Source of the DNA: Candidatus Flexifilum affinis
GTDB taxonomy: Bacteria; Chloroflexota; Anaerolineae; Aggregatilineales; Phototrophicaceae
Length of the DNA: 23,486 nucleotides
Direction: 5' to 3'
NCBI GenBank assembly: GCA_016713325.1
Contig: JADJPJ010000051.1
Location: 1-23,486 of the forward strand
A program made the position numbers and the translations under genes. Positions within the stretch are counted from its first letter, which is position 1. The number at the start of each line of letters is the position of its first letter. Shown here piece after piece: positions 8,684 through 19,050 of the stretch. The notes beneath the pieces are model-generated. The model was not told the DNA's origin. It searched no databases and saw only the letters and a program-made list of their open reading frames with translations.

Positions 8684-11500
8684 TCAGTCTTTCTCCCGCT
8701 CCTTGCGCTTTTGCAGCAGACGCCCGGCCAGATTTTCGCCGTCGATGGGCGAGGACTGCTCCGGCACGCGCGATCGTCGCGAAGACGGCTCAGAGGGTCC
8801 ACCGGCCGGAGTTGGTCGCGGCGGCGCTTCGACAGTCCCCACCTGCTGGGTGGCGCGCGCGGCGCGCGCTTTGGCATCGAGCAGCGTGGTCATCCGCTCG
8901 GAGGGCACGGCGTCCTGCTGGCGCGTCAGCGCGGCGCGCAGCCGGGCCAGGTCGCTCCGCGTGATCAGTAGGCGGCGCACGGCGATGTCGAAGGGCAGCA
9001 GCAGCACGGCGATCAGCAGCAGCGCCGGGGCCAGCGGTGCGCTCGACGCCTCAGCCAGCAGCGTATGGTCGAAGACCGCCTCCGGCGTCCCGGCCAGCGA
9101 GCGGCCTCCGGTCAGCGCCATCAGATCGGGCAGCACGTCGGGCAGGCCGGCGCTGCTGTACTCCGGCGAATAGCTCATCACCCATCCGCTGACCTGGCTC
9201 AACCCGCCGCCGCTCTCGGCCACGCGCAGGAAGTACGCGCCCTCGGCCCCCGGCGTGAACTCGGCTTCGTAGCGCCCCGGCGCCACCTGCCGCAGCGGAA
9301 GCTGAATCGCCTCGCCCGTCGGGGAGACCAGCGAGGTCGTCAGGATCAGGCCGTTCTCGAAGGCGTTGGTCTCCGGGCTGCGTGCTTCGACCACCACGCG
9401 GGCGCGCTCACCCTCCATGACCACGCGCGCCTCCAGCACCTGATCCACGCCCTGGGTGATCGACCAGCGCACTGCCTGGGACCAGAACTGAGCGTAATTC
9501 TCCCAGGGGATCCAGTTGGCCGCCCAGCGGGCGGTCGCGTCGCTGGTGAAGGCCACCGCCCGCCCCAGGCCATACTGCCACGCCGCCAGAATCGGGTCAT
9601 TGAACGGCTCCGGCCCGCGCAGAACGACCTGGGCGGTGTCCTTGGCCGTGGCCGCGACATAGCCGCGGAGCGCCGGCGCCGACTCGATGCCGTCCATGAT
9701 CGGGTTGAGCGACGCCAGCACCGGCACGAAGTCGGCCTCGACGATGTAGGAGCGCGTCGCCAGCACCGTCTCCTGGGTGAAAATGGTCGGGATGGTCTCC
9801 ACGATGCTGACGAGGTGATAGTTGCCGCCGCCCGCCTCGGCCATCTCGGCCAGGAAGGGCGCAGCGCCCGAGCCAATGGCGATGGTCGAAGTCGTGACGT
9901 CGTTTTCTTCGTACAGGCCCGCCGCCAGTTCGACCAGACCACGGGCGTTGGCGCCGCCGTCGGTCAGCAGGATGATGTGCTTGCGCTGACTGGGCTCCTC
10001 GGCCATGGCGCTGGCGGCCAGTTGGTAGCCGGCCAGGATGTCGGTGCCGCCGCTGGCCCGCAGGCTGCCGATCAGCATTTGCAGCCCCAGCCGGTCGAGG
10101 ACAGGCTGCACCTCGGCGATCCAGTAGCCGTCCACGTCGAAGGAGACGACGCCGGCGCGGTCGGTCGGCTGGAGGAATTCGATCGAGCGAATGATCGCCT
10201 CTTTGGCCAGTTCGATGTTTTCCACCCCGCTCGACCCGACCTGCATCATACTGCCCGAGCGGTCGATGACGTAGGCGATGGTGAGCTGCGGCACGCGCTG
10301 CTGATCGCGAATGCGCATTTCGACCGGCAGCGTCTCCTCCAGCGGCGTGTTGAAGTAGCCGCCGGGGGCGTAGCTGTTCGGCCCGCCGATCACCACCAGC
10401 CCGCCGCCGAGATCGCGCACGTAGGTCTGAAGCGCCTCCATGCGCGCCGGAGCCAGGTCGGTGGCTGGAATGTCGTCCAGGATGACCGAGTCGTAGGCCG
10501 CCAGGGCCGCCGCGCCGATCGGCAGCGAATCCGGCGCCGCCAGCGTCACGTCCAGGTCGACGTCGGTGAGCGCGGTCAGCAGCGAGTCCGAGGCGTCGGC
10601 GTCGCGGGTGATCAGGAGCACGCGCGGCGGCCCGACCACCCGGCTGAAGGCGGAAAGCTGGTTGTTCTGGTAGTAGCCGTCGCTGCCCACCAGGTCGACC
10701 TGGACGCGGAAGTCGCGAAACCCGGGTCGCCGGCGGTGAGCGTGAGCACGTAGTTGTTCTGGCCGGCGCGCAGGGCGATCGGCTCGCTGTAGATGATCGA
10801 CCCGGTGGCGAAAACGGTCAGCAGCGCCGGGGTGGCCTCCTCCGAGGTCGACAGTGATGGCCACGTCGAACTGCTGGTCCGCCCCGACCGCCGCCGGCAC
10901 GCGCACGTCGCTGACCTGCACTTCGGGCTGGCTCTGGCGGGAGAACGGCACGGTGCTGATCTCCACGCCGACGGCGGCGGCGCGCTGCGCGGCGACTTCG
11001 GCATCGCCCACGGTGCCGCGGCCATCGCTCAGGATGACCATGCGCCGGGCGGCATCGCCGGGGAACATGGCCAAACCGAGGCCGATCGCCTCTTCCAGGT
11101 CGGTGTTCGAGCGGGTGGGCGCGGAGCGGAACGGGGCCAGTTCACGGACCCGGCTCATCGGCCGTTCGACCAGCGCGTCGCCGCCGAAGACGATCACCGC
11201 CGCTTCGTCGTCCGGTCGCATGCCGGCCAGCGCCGTCTCGATGTAGGTGAACTGCTCCGTCAGCGACTCGCCGCCCATGCTGTCGGACGCGTCGACCAGG
11301 AAGACGACGGCCAGCTTGTCCGCCGGGCGGACGATCTGCGTCCCGGCCAATGCCAGGATCAGGCAGAGCAGCAGGATCGTGCGCAGCAGCAGGCTGGCGA
11401 GATCCCTTCCCCGCCGGAAGGCAGTGCGCGGCCGTCCAATCCACCAGGTGGCCGGCAGGGCAAGCAGCAGGAGCAGCGCCAGCGGCGCGGTAAATGTCAT
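8684..11500 (-). CDS. Membrane protein with two VWA domains around a GATase-like domain
   Basis: About 938 residues. Two N-terminal membrane segments (residues 5-21 and 34-53) are followed by VWA domain 1 with a full MIDAS site: DASDS at 70-74, Thr133 in SNTDLEEA and Asp159 in ILSDG. A middle beta-rich part follows. It is out of frame between about 10845 and 10725, where two compensating shifts restore SEEATPALLTVFATGSIIYSEP in the other frame. Residues about 290-400 form a class I glutamine-amidotransferase-like fold (RVLLITRDADASDSLL, YDSVILDDIPA, GGGLVVIGGPNSY) with no evident catalytic cysteine. VWA domain 2 has DRSGS at 413-417, Thr486 and Asp514. A C-terminal membrane helix precedes a charged tail, KRKEREKD. 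VWA domains bind partners through metal; MoxR-linked VWA proteins act in membrane-complex assembly. It starts at ATG 11498-11500, 16 bases after the TIR gene stop, and is the last gene of the operon. Confidence 0.85.
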   Translation of the reverse strand: MTFTAPLALLLLLALPATWWIGRPRTAFRRGRDLASLLLRTILLLCLILALAGTQIVRPADKLAVVFLVDASDSMGGESLTEQFTYIETALAGMRPDDEAAVIVFGGDALVERPMSRVRELAPFRSAPTRSNTDLEEAIGLGLAMFPGDAARRMVILSDGRGTVGDAEVAAQRAAAVGVEISTVPFSRQSQPEVQVSDVRVPAAVGADQQFDVAITVDLGGGHPGAADRFRHRVDHLQRADRPARRPEQLRAHAHRRRPGFRDFRVQVDLVGSDGYYQNNQLSAFSRVVGPPRVLLITRDADASDSLLTALTDVDLDVTLAAPDSLPIGAAALAAYDSVILDDIPATDLAPARMEALQTYVRDLGGGLVVIGGPNSYAPGGYFNTPLEETLPVEMRIRDQQRVPQLTIAYVIDRSGSMMQVGSSGVENIELAKEAIIRSIEFLQPTDRAGVVSFDVDGYWIAEVQPVLDRLGLQMLIGSLRASGGTDILAGYQLAASAMAEEPSQRKHIILLTDGGANARGLVELAAGLYEENDVTTSTIAIGSGAAPFLAEMAEAGGGNYHLVSIVETIPTIFTQETVLATRSYIVEADFVPVLASLNPIMDGIESAPALRGYVAATAKDTAQVVLRGPEPFNDPILAAWQYGLGRAVAFTSDATARWAANWIPWENYAQFWSQAVRWSITQGVDQVLEARVVMEGERARVVVEARSPETNAFENGLILTTSLVSPTGEAIQLPLRQVAPGRYEAEFTPGAEGAYFLRVAESGGGLSQVSGWVMSYSPEYSSAGLPDVLPDLMALTGGRSLAGTPEAVFDHTLLAEASSAPLAPALLLIAVLLLPFDIAVRRLLITRSDLARLRAALTRQQDAVPSERMTTLLDAKARAARATQQVGTVEAPPRPTPAGGPSEPSSRRSRVPEQSSPIDGENLAGRLLQKRKEREKD
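8685..8724. repeat. Repeat copy, 3' end of the double-VWA gene
   Basis: In-gene partner of 8198-8237 (37 of 40 bases identical, same orientation). It encodes the C-terminal tail of the double-VWA protein and ends at its stop codon. Together the two copies bracket the VOC gene. Confidence 0.7.
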
Positions 11501-11516
11501 ATCGCCAACCTGAAAC

Positions 11517-12360
11517 TCAAATCAGTCCTTTGCGCCGAAGCTCGCGGTCCAGACGCTCGAAGCCCACGAGTTCGTCGCGCGTGAAGTCGATGTAGGGTAC
11601 GCCGGCCGTGACCAGCGTCGGCCCCATCTCGCGCGACATGAGCAGAAAGACCGGGGTGCCTACCTCTTCGGAGAAGATGTATTCCTTGGCCGTCCACGTC
11701 GACTTCTTCCAGTCCGGCGAGAGTACGCTCAGGGTCGCTGCCGCGTTCTTGATCACCTCTTCCAGCTCCAGGAACAACTGGGTGTGGAAGTTGCGGTCGG
11801 ACGCCTGATAATCCCAGTAGCCATAGCCCTTGACGCCCAAGAAGTCGCGCAGCGTGTCGACAAAGTCGCTGTCCTCTTCGGCATAGCTGATGAAGACGTA
11901 GCCGCGCGACTTCGGCGCGGCCTCGGCCTGGGCGGCGCTGCGCAGCGCGTTCTGTTTGACCGACTCCGGTAGGCTGGCGATCAACCGGCGCAGCCCAACG
12001 TCATAGCCGTCCATCAGCGTGAAGATCGGCAGGTTCTCGAACACCTCGGCGTGTTCCGGCAGCGCGGCAGCGCCGGTCGTTGACGACCACGACGGTGATC
12101 GGCAGCCCCAGTTCGCGGGCGGTGGCCAGTTCGGCGGCGATCTGCTTGGTCTTGCTCAGCGAACGGCCGAACAGATACAGCAGCCCGGCAGCATTGCGCA
12201 GCCCTTCCGGCTTGGCCTCGTTCCAGTCGATCCCCGGCGGCAGGTCATCCGGCACGAGCCACAGGCTGACGCCCGCCGAGCGCAAATCGTAGAGGATTTT
12301 GTCGATGATCGGGTCAGAGCGGCGGTCATGCCGCGAATAGCTCACGAACAGATAGCCCAC
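11517..12360 (-). CDS. Tandem double-TIR-domain protein
   Basis: GTG at 12358-12360 begins MGYLFVSYSRHDRRSDPIID, the box-1 strand of a TIR domain. It continues to LPITVVVVND (about residue 95). One frame change at about 12050 leads into a linker (MDGYDVGLRRLIASLPESV) and a second TIR domain: GYVFISYAEEDSDFVDTL, then QLFLELEEVIKNAAATLSVLSP, then STWTAKEYIFSEE. The whole is about 281 residues. By eye, the glutamate that is catalytic in NAD-cleaving TIRs aligns with Glu at about residue 198 (FLELEE, codon 11766-11768) in TIR 2. In TIR 1 the same position falls on Ala49 (WNEAKPEGL). TIR domains mediate self-association or cleave NAD+, and are common in bacterial immune systems. No membrane segment, so cytosolic. 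It lies between two VWA genes, 54 bases after one and 16 before the next, so it is part of the operon. Confidence 0.85.
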
Positions 12361-12363
12361 GGT

Positions 12364-12417
12364 TTAGCGCTCTCCAGTGTCGTCGCCGCGAAAAACATCC
12401 CGGCCATGCCGCTTCAT
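12364..12417 (-). CDS. Possible 17-codon small ORF or C-terminal extension of the VWA protein
   Basis: ATG at 12415-12417 overlaps the TGA of the BatA-like gene (ATGA) and reads MKRHGRDVFRGDDTGER to TAA at 12364-12366, three bases before the TIR start. It may be a translationally coupled mini-gene. A more economical reading is that one G is missing from the G-run at about 12427-12431. Restoring it would join this peptide to the VWA protein as its natural tail (LSRGDERMKRHG). Confidence 0.3.
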   Translation of the reverse strand: MKRHGRDVFRGDDTGER

Positions 12418-14347
12418 CCGCTCGTCCCCCTGCTCAGAGTCCGCCGGGCCAACGCTCCGCCGATGGTCGGCGCGTGCATCCGCTGGTGATAGGCGTACCA
12501 CTCGATCAGCAGGATCAGCAGCGCCGCCAGCGCCAGCACATCCCAGTACTCCCGCTGCCCCACCTCGACCTCGACCGCCTGAGAGATGGCCGTATCGCCC
12601 ACCATGATCGACTCGGCGGGGGCGATGTCGCTCTCCTCTGGCGCGAACAGGTTGACGGTGAACACAGCCGTTTGATCCGACGCGCCGGTACTGCTGAACG
12701 ACTCTACCGTGTACACGCCGGGTGCGCCGGTGTCGGCGTAGATCAGCGGCTGGCCCGATGGCGTGAAGGTGCGTTCTGCGCCCGCCGGGCCGGTCACGCG
12801 GACGCTGGCCGCCGACGTGCCGGGGGTGATCGTCACCGGCGCGTCGATACGCACGCCGTCGGCCGCGTCGACCAGTTGCTGCGGCGTGAACCACTCCACC
12901 AGAGCCGAGAGCAGGATCGGGTACTGAATTTGCAGGGGCAGGTCGCTGTCGCGCAGGTCGAACGTCAGGATCGCCACCTGCCGGTTGTTGATCTCGCCGG
13001 CAAGCAGCAGCGGACCGCCGCTGACCGTGATCAGCGGCTCCGCCCAGTCGGCAGTCAACTGCCGGAACTGGAGGATGTTGACGCCGCTGAAGTCGACGAA
13101 GGTCATGCGCGGGTCGTCGCGCCGCACACGCGATCCGCCCGTTTGCGTGCTGACCGCGCCGACGGCGAACAGGGGCGTCGACTCCGGCGGGTTGATGAAC
13201 AGCAGATCGCCTTCGGGCAGGGTCGGCGGCGTCACGCCGTCGAAGATGTACAGGTCATAGGGTTCGTCGGGCAGGCCGCGCGCCGGGTCGCCGTTGACCA
13301 CCGACAGCCCTGGCAGGCTGCGCAGGCCCTGTTCCAGGAACAGATTGCCCTCACTCATCAGCAGCGCCCGCCGCGCGCCATGTTCGACATTGACCGTCCA
13401 GGCCGCATTGTCCGCCGCCAGCGGATCGACGATGCCCGAGTCGGCCGGCAGCGTCAGCCCGACGCGCAGAGTCGTGAAATTCTCCGGCAGGCGCTGCGAC
13501 ACCAGGGCATACGGTTCGCCGGCCGGGATGGTCCGGGTCGAGGCGTCAATCAGGCGGTCGTCGGCGCGCAGGTCGATCACCACGTCGGCGTCGCGGTCGC
13601 CAAATTGACGAACTGGGCGAACAACTGCGGCGCTTCTCCGGGCAGGACCGCGACGGCCAGCGCCGTGATCGCCAGATTGCCGGCATCGCGCCCGACCGGA
13701 ATGTAGCGCAGGTCGCCGGGGATGGCCGGCAGCGTCAGGCCGGAGTCCGGGCGCAGCGCGCCGCCACCATCGCTGACGATCAGCACGTCGAGGTCGGAAG
13801 CGCCGCCCCCGCCCGCCGCGGTCAGCGTCAGAGCCGCGTTCCAATCCGCGCTGCCCAGGCCGGGCTGCGCCGCGTCGATGGCGGCGTGCAGGCGGGCGTT
13901 GTCGGCGCTGTAAGGGATCAGCACTTCCGGCGCGTCGCCCACGCGCAGCACCGTCACCACGTCGGTCGCCGCGCGCTCGTCCACGATCTGATGGGCGATT
14001 CGACGCGCCTCCTCGAACCGCGAACCGTCGGGCGAATCCGTCGCCGTCATGCTGGCCGAGGCGTCGAGCAGGATGGCGATTCGCCCCGCGCCGATCGTCG
14101 GAACGATCTGGAATGGCCGGGCCAGCGCCAGGACCAGCGCCGCCAGGATGAGCAGTTGCAGGAAGAGGAGCAGATTACGCCGCAGCCGCTGCCAGGGCGT
14201 ATTGGCTTCGCGGTCGCGGACGACCTGCTGCCACAGCATCGTGCTGGAGACGGTCACTTCGCGGCGGCGCAGACGCAGCATGTACAGCAGCACGATCGGA
14301 ATGCCGATCAGCGCGGCCAGCAGACCCAAAGGCGTCAGGAACTGCAT
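12414..14347 (-). CDS. BatA-like membrane VWA protein
   Basis: ATG at 14345-14347 opens MQFLTPLGLLAALIGIPIVL, the first helix of the aerotolerance (Bat) N-terminal domain. A basic loop, RLRRREVTVSSTMLWQ, and a second helix at about residues 58-76 complete it. A VWA domain follows with DASAS at 95-99 and Asp193 in IVSDGGG. The second MIDAS position (SADWNAAL) has no clear Thr. One frame change at about 13600 connects to a long region with a GATase-like segment (RALLMSEGNLFLEQGL, PYDLYIFDGVTPP). Another segment, LLLAGEINNRQVAILTFDL, is followed by a final helix, YWDVLALAALLILLIEWYAY. Total is about 644 residues, larger than classical BatA. BatA-type proteins are membrane partners of MoxR chaperones. 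The start follows the DUF58 stop by one base. Stop TGA is at 12414-12416. Confidence 0.85.
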
Positions 14348-14348
14348 G

Positions 14349-15257
14349 CTATCTCACCAGCCCCAGCCGGCGCAGATCGTACAGGATGATCTTCTCCCAG
14401 GGCGTACTGGTCACGATCGAGACGAAGTGCGCCCCGCGCTTCTGACAGTCGTTGCGCAGAGTCTCGCGCCAGTCTTCCAGGCGCCGCATGTACAGATCGC
14501 GCATCGCGCCGTCGACGGTCACCTCCTGAAAGTCGCCCGTCTCGCTGTCCATCAGACGCAGATCGCCGGTCAGCGGCGGCTCGACCTCCTCCGGGCACAG
14601 GATGTGCAGCACGCCCACCTCGTAACCCCGGCCAACCAACGCGTTCAGCCCGTCGAGGATGCCGGCCGGTGAGAAGAGATCGCTGGCAATCAGGCACAGT
14701 CCGGGCCGGCGCGCCTGCGTGGCGTAGGTCTTGAGCGCAGTGTTGAGATCGACCTGCCCGCCGGCGCGGACCTCGTTGACGAACTGAAGCAGCCGACCGC
14801 CGTAAGCGCGTCCGCGCGCCGGTCCGAAGTGCGCCCCGGTCGACCCAAGCGCGCTGATTGTCAGCCGGTCATTGGTGGTCAGGGCGATGCTGGCCAGCCC
14901 GGCGATCAGGCGGCGGGCATAGTCGAATTTGTGGGCGGCGGGGTCAGCGCCCTCGCCTTCGCGCGGCGGGAAATCCATGCTGGCGCTGGCGTCGAGGATC
15001 AGGTGGACGGCCGGATCTTCTTCGTCTTCAAACAGCTTGGTCAGCGGGCGATCCAGCCGGGCGTAGACGTTCCAGTCGACGCGGCGCAGATCGTCTCCGG
15101 GGCATAGTCGCGGTAATCGGCGAACTCGATGCTGGTGCCGCGCTTGGTGGAGCGGCGCTCCCCTTGATCGCCCCGGACCGGACACGCGACGCCATCAGCG
15201 TGAGCTGTTCCAGCTTGCGGCGGGTCGTCTCGTCGAACAGCGGCGGGGATGTGGGCA

Positions 15258-15258
<1 letters not shown>
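14349..15258 (-). CDS. DUF58 family protein (MoxR partner)
   Basis: ATG at 15256-15258 gives [19 protein letters not shown], overlapping the end of the MoxR gene (TGATG). After two frame changes (at about 15160 and 15100) the DUF58 hallmark is complete: [12 protein letters not shown], then [15 protein letters not shown], then KLFEDEED. This is followed by a VWA-like strand, [12 protein letters not shown], and a Rossmann-type core ending [15 protein letters not shown]. At about 303 residues it has the usual DUF58 size. DUF58 proteins are soluble or membrane-attached VWA-like partners always found beside MoxR ATPases and Bat proteins; their exact activity is unresolved. It ends with TAG 14349-14351, one base before the BatA-like ATG, showing tight coupling. 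Confidence 0.9.
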
Positions 15259-16250
<992 letters not shown>

Positions 16251-16265
16251 CGCTACCTCTTCAGG

Positions 16266-18144
16266 TTACCTATTCGGTTCCAGGGACGTGAAATAATCGC
16301 GCACCACATCGCGCAGGGTCAGCGGCACATAGCCGGAGTCCAGGGCGCGGTCGGCGGCGTCGCGGTAGATGCCGTAGACCTGATCGTATTCGACGGTCAC
16401 CTGGCCTTCCGGGTTCTCGGCGAAATCACCCTCCTGCACCGGCGAGTCGCTGGGATCGGCCTCCAGGATGATGGTGCCGTCGCCAAATGCCCCGCCGATA
16501 CGCCGCGGGACGTTGACCGGTTCAAAGGCGCGCTCGCCCGTCCCGTCAGGGTCGTTGTCCTGGCCAACGATCGTCTGTGCCCCGGCCGCGGACGGGTCCG
16601 TGTCGCTGCCCGCCGTGCCGGCGGCATCGCCGGCGCTCACCCCCGGAGCATCCTGCTGGCTGTCCTGCTGGCCCGGGCCGCGGACCTGCGCCTCACTCAG
16701 CGCGCCGGTCTGGGAAAGCTGCCCGTCGGGCGACTCCTGCGAACCCTCGCCCAGCGTCTGCAGGCCCCCCCTGCTGTTCCGCGGCGGCATCGCCCGGCTG
16801 CGGCATACCGCGCTCGCCTTCCTGGCCGCCGTCCTGCTGGGCGGCTTGCTGCTGGGCCTGCTGCGCTTGCTGCTGCCTGGCTGATCTCCGACGCGGCCTC
16901 CCGCGCCTCCTGCGCCGCATCACTCAGTTCCTGGCGGCTCTGGCTCTGCTGCTGCGCCTGATTGGCATTCTGCTGAAGCTGCTGGCTGGCCTCGCTCATC
17001 TCCTGCTGCATTTGCTGCACATCGCCGCGCCGCAGGGCCTCGGCAGCATTTTGCAGTGCCTCGGCCGCCGACTGCTGTTCCTGCTGCGCCGCCGCCTCCT
17101 GCGGGTTGCTCTGCTGGAGCGCGGCGGCGGCATCCTGAAGCGCCTGGGCGGCGCGCTGCTGCTCTTCGGGGGTCATGGCACCGGCCCGCTCGGAGATCTC
17201 TTCGAGGTTCTGCGTCACCTGCTCCATCGCGCCGGCCGGGTCGCCGGTCTCGCCATTTTCACCCGCTTCGCCGCCGGTCGCCTCGCGCAGCGCCTCCGCC
17301 ATCTGCTCCAGGGTCTCCTGCGTCTGGCCTGAACGCTGGGCCAGTCCCTCGGATTGCTCCTGAAACTCGGCGCTCATCTCGCTCAGCGCGGCGAACGCTT
17401 CTTCGGGACTGACCTCGGGGTTCTCCAGCGCTTCGATCTGGCGGCGCAGTTCTTCGAGCAGCGCCTGCCGTTCTTCGGCATCCAGCGCCGGGTCGGCCGC
17501 CACCTCTTCGGCGATCTGTTCCAGAGTCTGCCCGGCTTCGGCGATGGCCGAGTCCAGCGCGCCGCTGCGCTCCAGGGCGTCGGCCGCCGGGTTAGGCAGG
17601 ATGAGCAGGACAAGCAGGGTAACCAGCAGGGCGATCGCCGCCAGCCAGTCGCGCAGGCGGAAGGGCAGCGGCAGGCGCTCTTCCAGCCGTCCCAGAGCGG
17701 TCGAGGCTTTATCGGCGGCGTCGGCGATCTGCCGTTCCGCCAGCCAGGCGACGGTGCGAATCTCCCCGGCGATCAGCGCCAGGGCGGTGGAGACGCGTTC
17801 GCGGAGGTCGAAGTCGAGGTCGAGGCGGCGCGCCAGCGCCTGCGTCGGCGCGCGGCGCAGCCAGATGACCAGCAGGCAGAGGACGATCGCGCCAACTGCC
17901 ATGCCCAGCGCGATCAGGCCGACCTGACCGTTGGTCAGCAGCGGCCGCATTCGCGCCGCCACCGCCAGCCCGATGCCCATGGCCAGCGCGATCAACAGCG
18001 CCCGAGGCAGCCAGGCGACCGTTCGCTGCATCCGGCTTCGGCGGTCATAGCGCCGGGCGCCCCTGCCAACCTTTCCTGCGGATCGAGTTCCGGCATTTCC
18101 CCGGCGATACCGGGACCGGACAATGGCGCAGCGCCAACGCTCAT
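16266..18144 (-). CDS. Membrane-anchored long coiled-coil protein (DUF4175-like layout)
   Basis: ATG at 18142-18144 overlaps the permease stop (ATGA). A short soluble stretch (MPELDPQERLAG) leads, after a frame change at the G-rich 18060, into RRYDRRSRMQRTVAWLPRALL. Membrane helices follow at about ALLIALAMGIGLAVAA, GLIALGMAVGAIVLCLLV and DWLAAIALLVTLLVLLIL. After these comes a Glu/Gln/Ala-rich coiled coil of about 250 residues (EEVAADPALDAEERQALLEELR to QQSAAEALQNAAEAL). Two frame changes (about 16880 and 16770) connect to an acidic, Pro/Asp/Gly-rich tail, YVPLTLRDVVRDYFTSLEPNR, ending TAA 16266-16268. About 620 residues. The helices plus long coiled coil before a MoxR gene recall DUF4175 proteins, which I cannot confirm. 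It may be a scaffold or substrate of the MoxR complex. Confidence 0.7.
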
Positions 18145-19050
18145 AGGTCTTCTGTGTCCTGATTGGCCTTACGGATGGTCAGCGCGATCAACACCGCCGA
18201 CGTGCTGAGATAAATCACGGTGAACAGCAGCCACGGCGACACCATCGGGATGGTGCTGCCATCGCTGCGCAGGGTATAGGTGTAGAACGCCAGCACGTCC
18301 TGGTTGACGAGCAGCGTCTGCGCGGTGATGCCGGCCGCGGCGGGGTTGATGCTGATGAGCAGCAGATCGATGTAGCGCAGCAGCGCTTCCATCGGCGGCG
18401 AGGGCAGCGCTCCTGGCGGGTAAAGAGCAGGTCGTTGAGGATGTTGACGACGATCGAGATGACCACGGGCGCAATGAACATCACGCCGAGCACCACGCCA
18501 TAAGCCCGCGCGCTGGCGATCAGCGTCCGGGGCAGCGCCGCCGAAAAGTAGATGCCGACCGTGCCGAGCAGCACCGCCGTCACCAGCAGCAGCAGCACCG
18601 ACATGGCGATCTCCGCCTCGCTGATGCCGCCAAACAGAAAGGCCAGACTTTGCAGCGGGATGCCGCTGAGCAGGAAGCAGCACGATATAGCCGAGCGCCG
18701 ATTCCAGCTTGCCAATGACGAAGGTGGCCTTCGACAGCAGGGTGGTTTGCAGCAGATCGTACGTCTGGCGCTCGCGCTCGCCGGTGATCGCTCCGGCGGT
18801 GAAGGCCGGCGCGATGAACAGGATCAGGATCAGTTCAATGCCGACGATGCCGAAGAACAACACACGGCCGATCTCGCCGGCGGCTGCCGACCCGGTGCCG
18901 CGTGTGAACGACCCGTGAGATCAGGTACAGCAGCAGGGCGATGATGCCCATCAGGCCCAGATAAATGGTCAGCACGGCGAAGGCCCGGAAGCCGCGCATC
19001 CGGCCGCGGAGTTCCTAGAGCATCACCGGGTTGACGCGAAAGGCGCGCAT
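18141..19050 (-). CDS. ABC-2 type transporter permease, with in-frame TAG and frameshifts
   Basis: ATG at 19048-19050 gives MRAFRVNPVML, then TAG at 19015-19017, then ELRGRMRGFRAFAVLTIYLGL. The motif NPV..KELRGRMRG is the usual N-terminus of ABC-2 permeases, so the TAG replaces an expected Lys codon by one base. Further parts lie in changing frames: FFGIVGIELILILFIAPAF, then AGAITGERERQTYDLLQTTL (the conserved cytoplasmic segment contacting the ATPase). SLAFLFGGISEAEIAMSVLL, YGVVLGVMFIAPVVISIVV and finally WLLFTVIYLSTSAVLIALTI follow before QDTEDL and TGA 18141-18143. About six membrane helices, about 300 residues. Such permeases work with a separate ATPase, here the gene at 19488. The export substrate is unknown. 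Four breaks in 900 bases make the sequence unreliable, although the family is clear. Confidence 0.75.

Noticed and set aside
9065..10753. Long plus-strand open frame (562 codons) opposite the double-VWA gene
   Set aside because: It mirrors the minus-strand VWA frame in GC-rich DNA, has a His/Arg/Gly-rich composition without a domain, and the opposite strand shows two complete VWA domains.
11517..12360. Thoeris-type defence system
   Set aside because: Thoeris needs a ThsA NAD-binding effector beside the TIR gene; none of the neighbours has a SIR2 or SLOG domain.
12474..13706. Plus-strand open frame (410 codons) opposite the BatA-like gene
   Set aside because: Shadow of the BatA-like gene; Arg/Gln/Val/Asp-rich composition, no motif, no ribosome site.
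16577..18208. Plus-strand open frames with Leu/Arg/Cys-rich text opposite the coiled-coil gene
   Set aside because: They arise from the reverse complement of the Gln/Glu/Ala-rich coiled coil; the minus strand has helices and a natural start and stop overlap.
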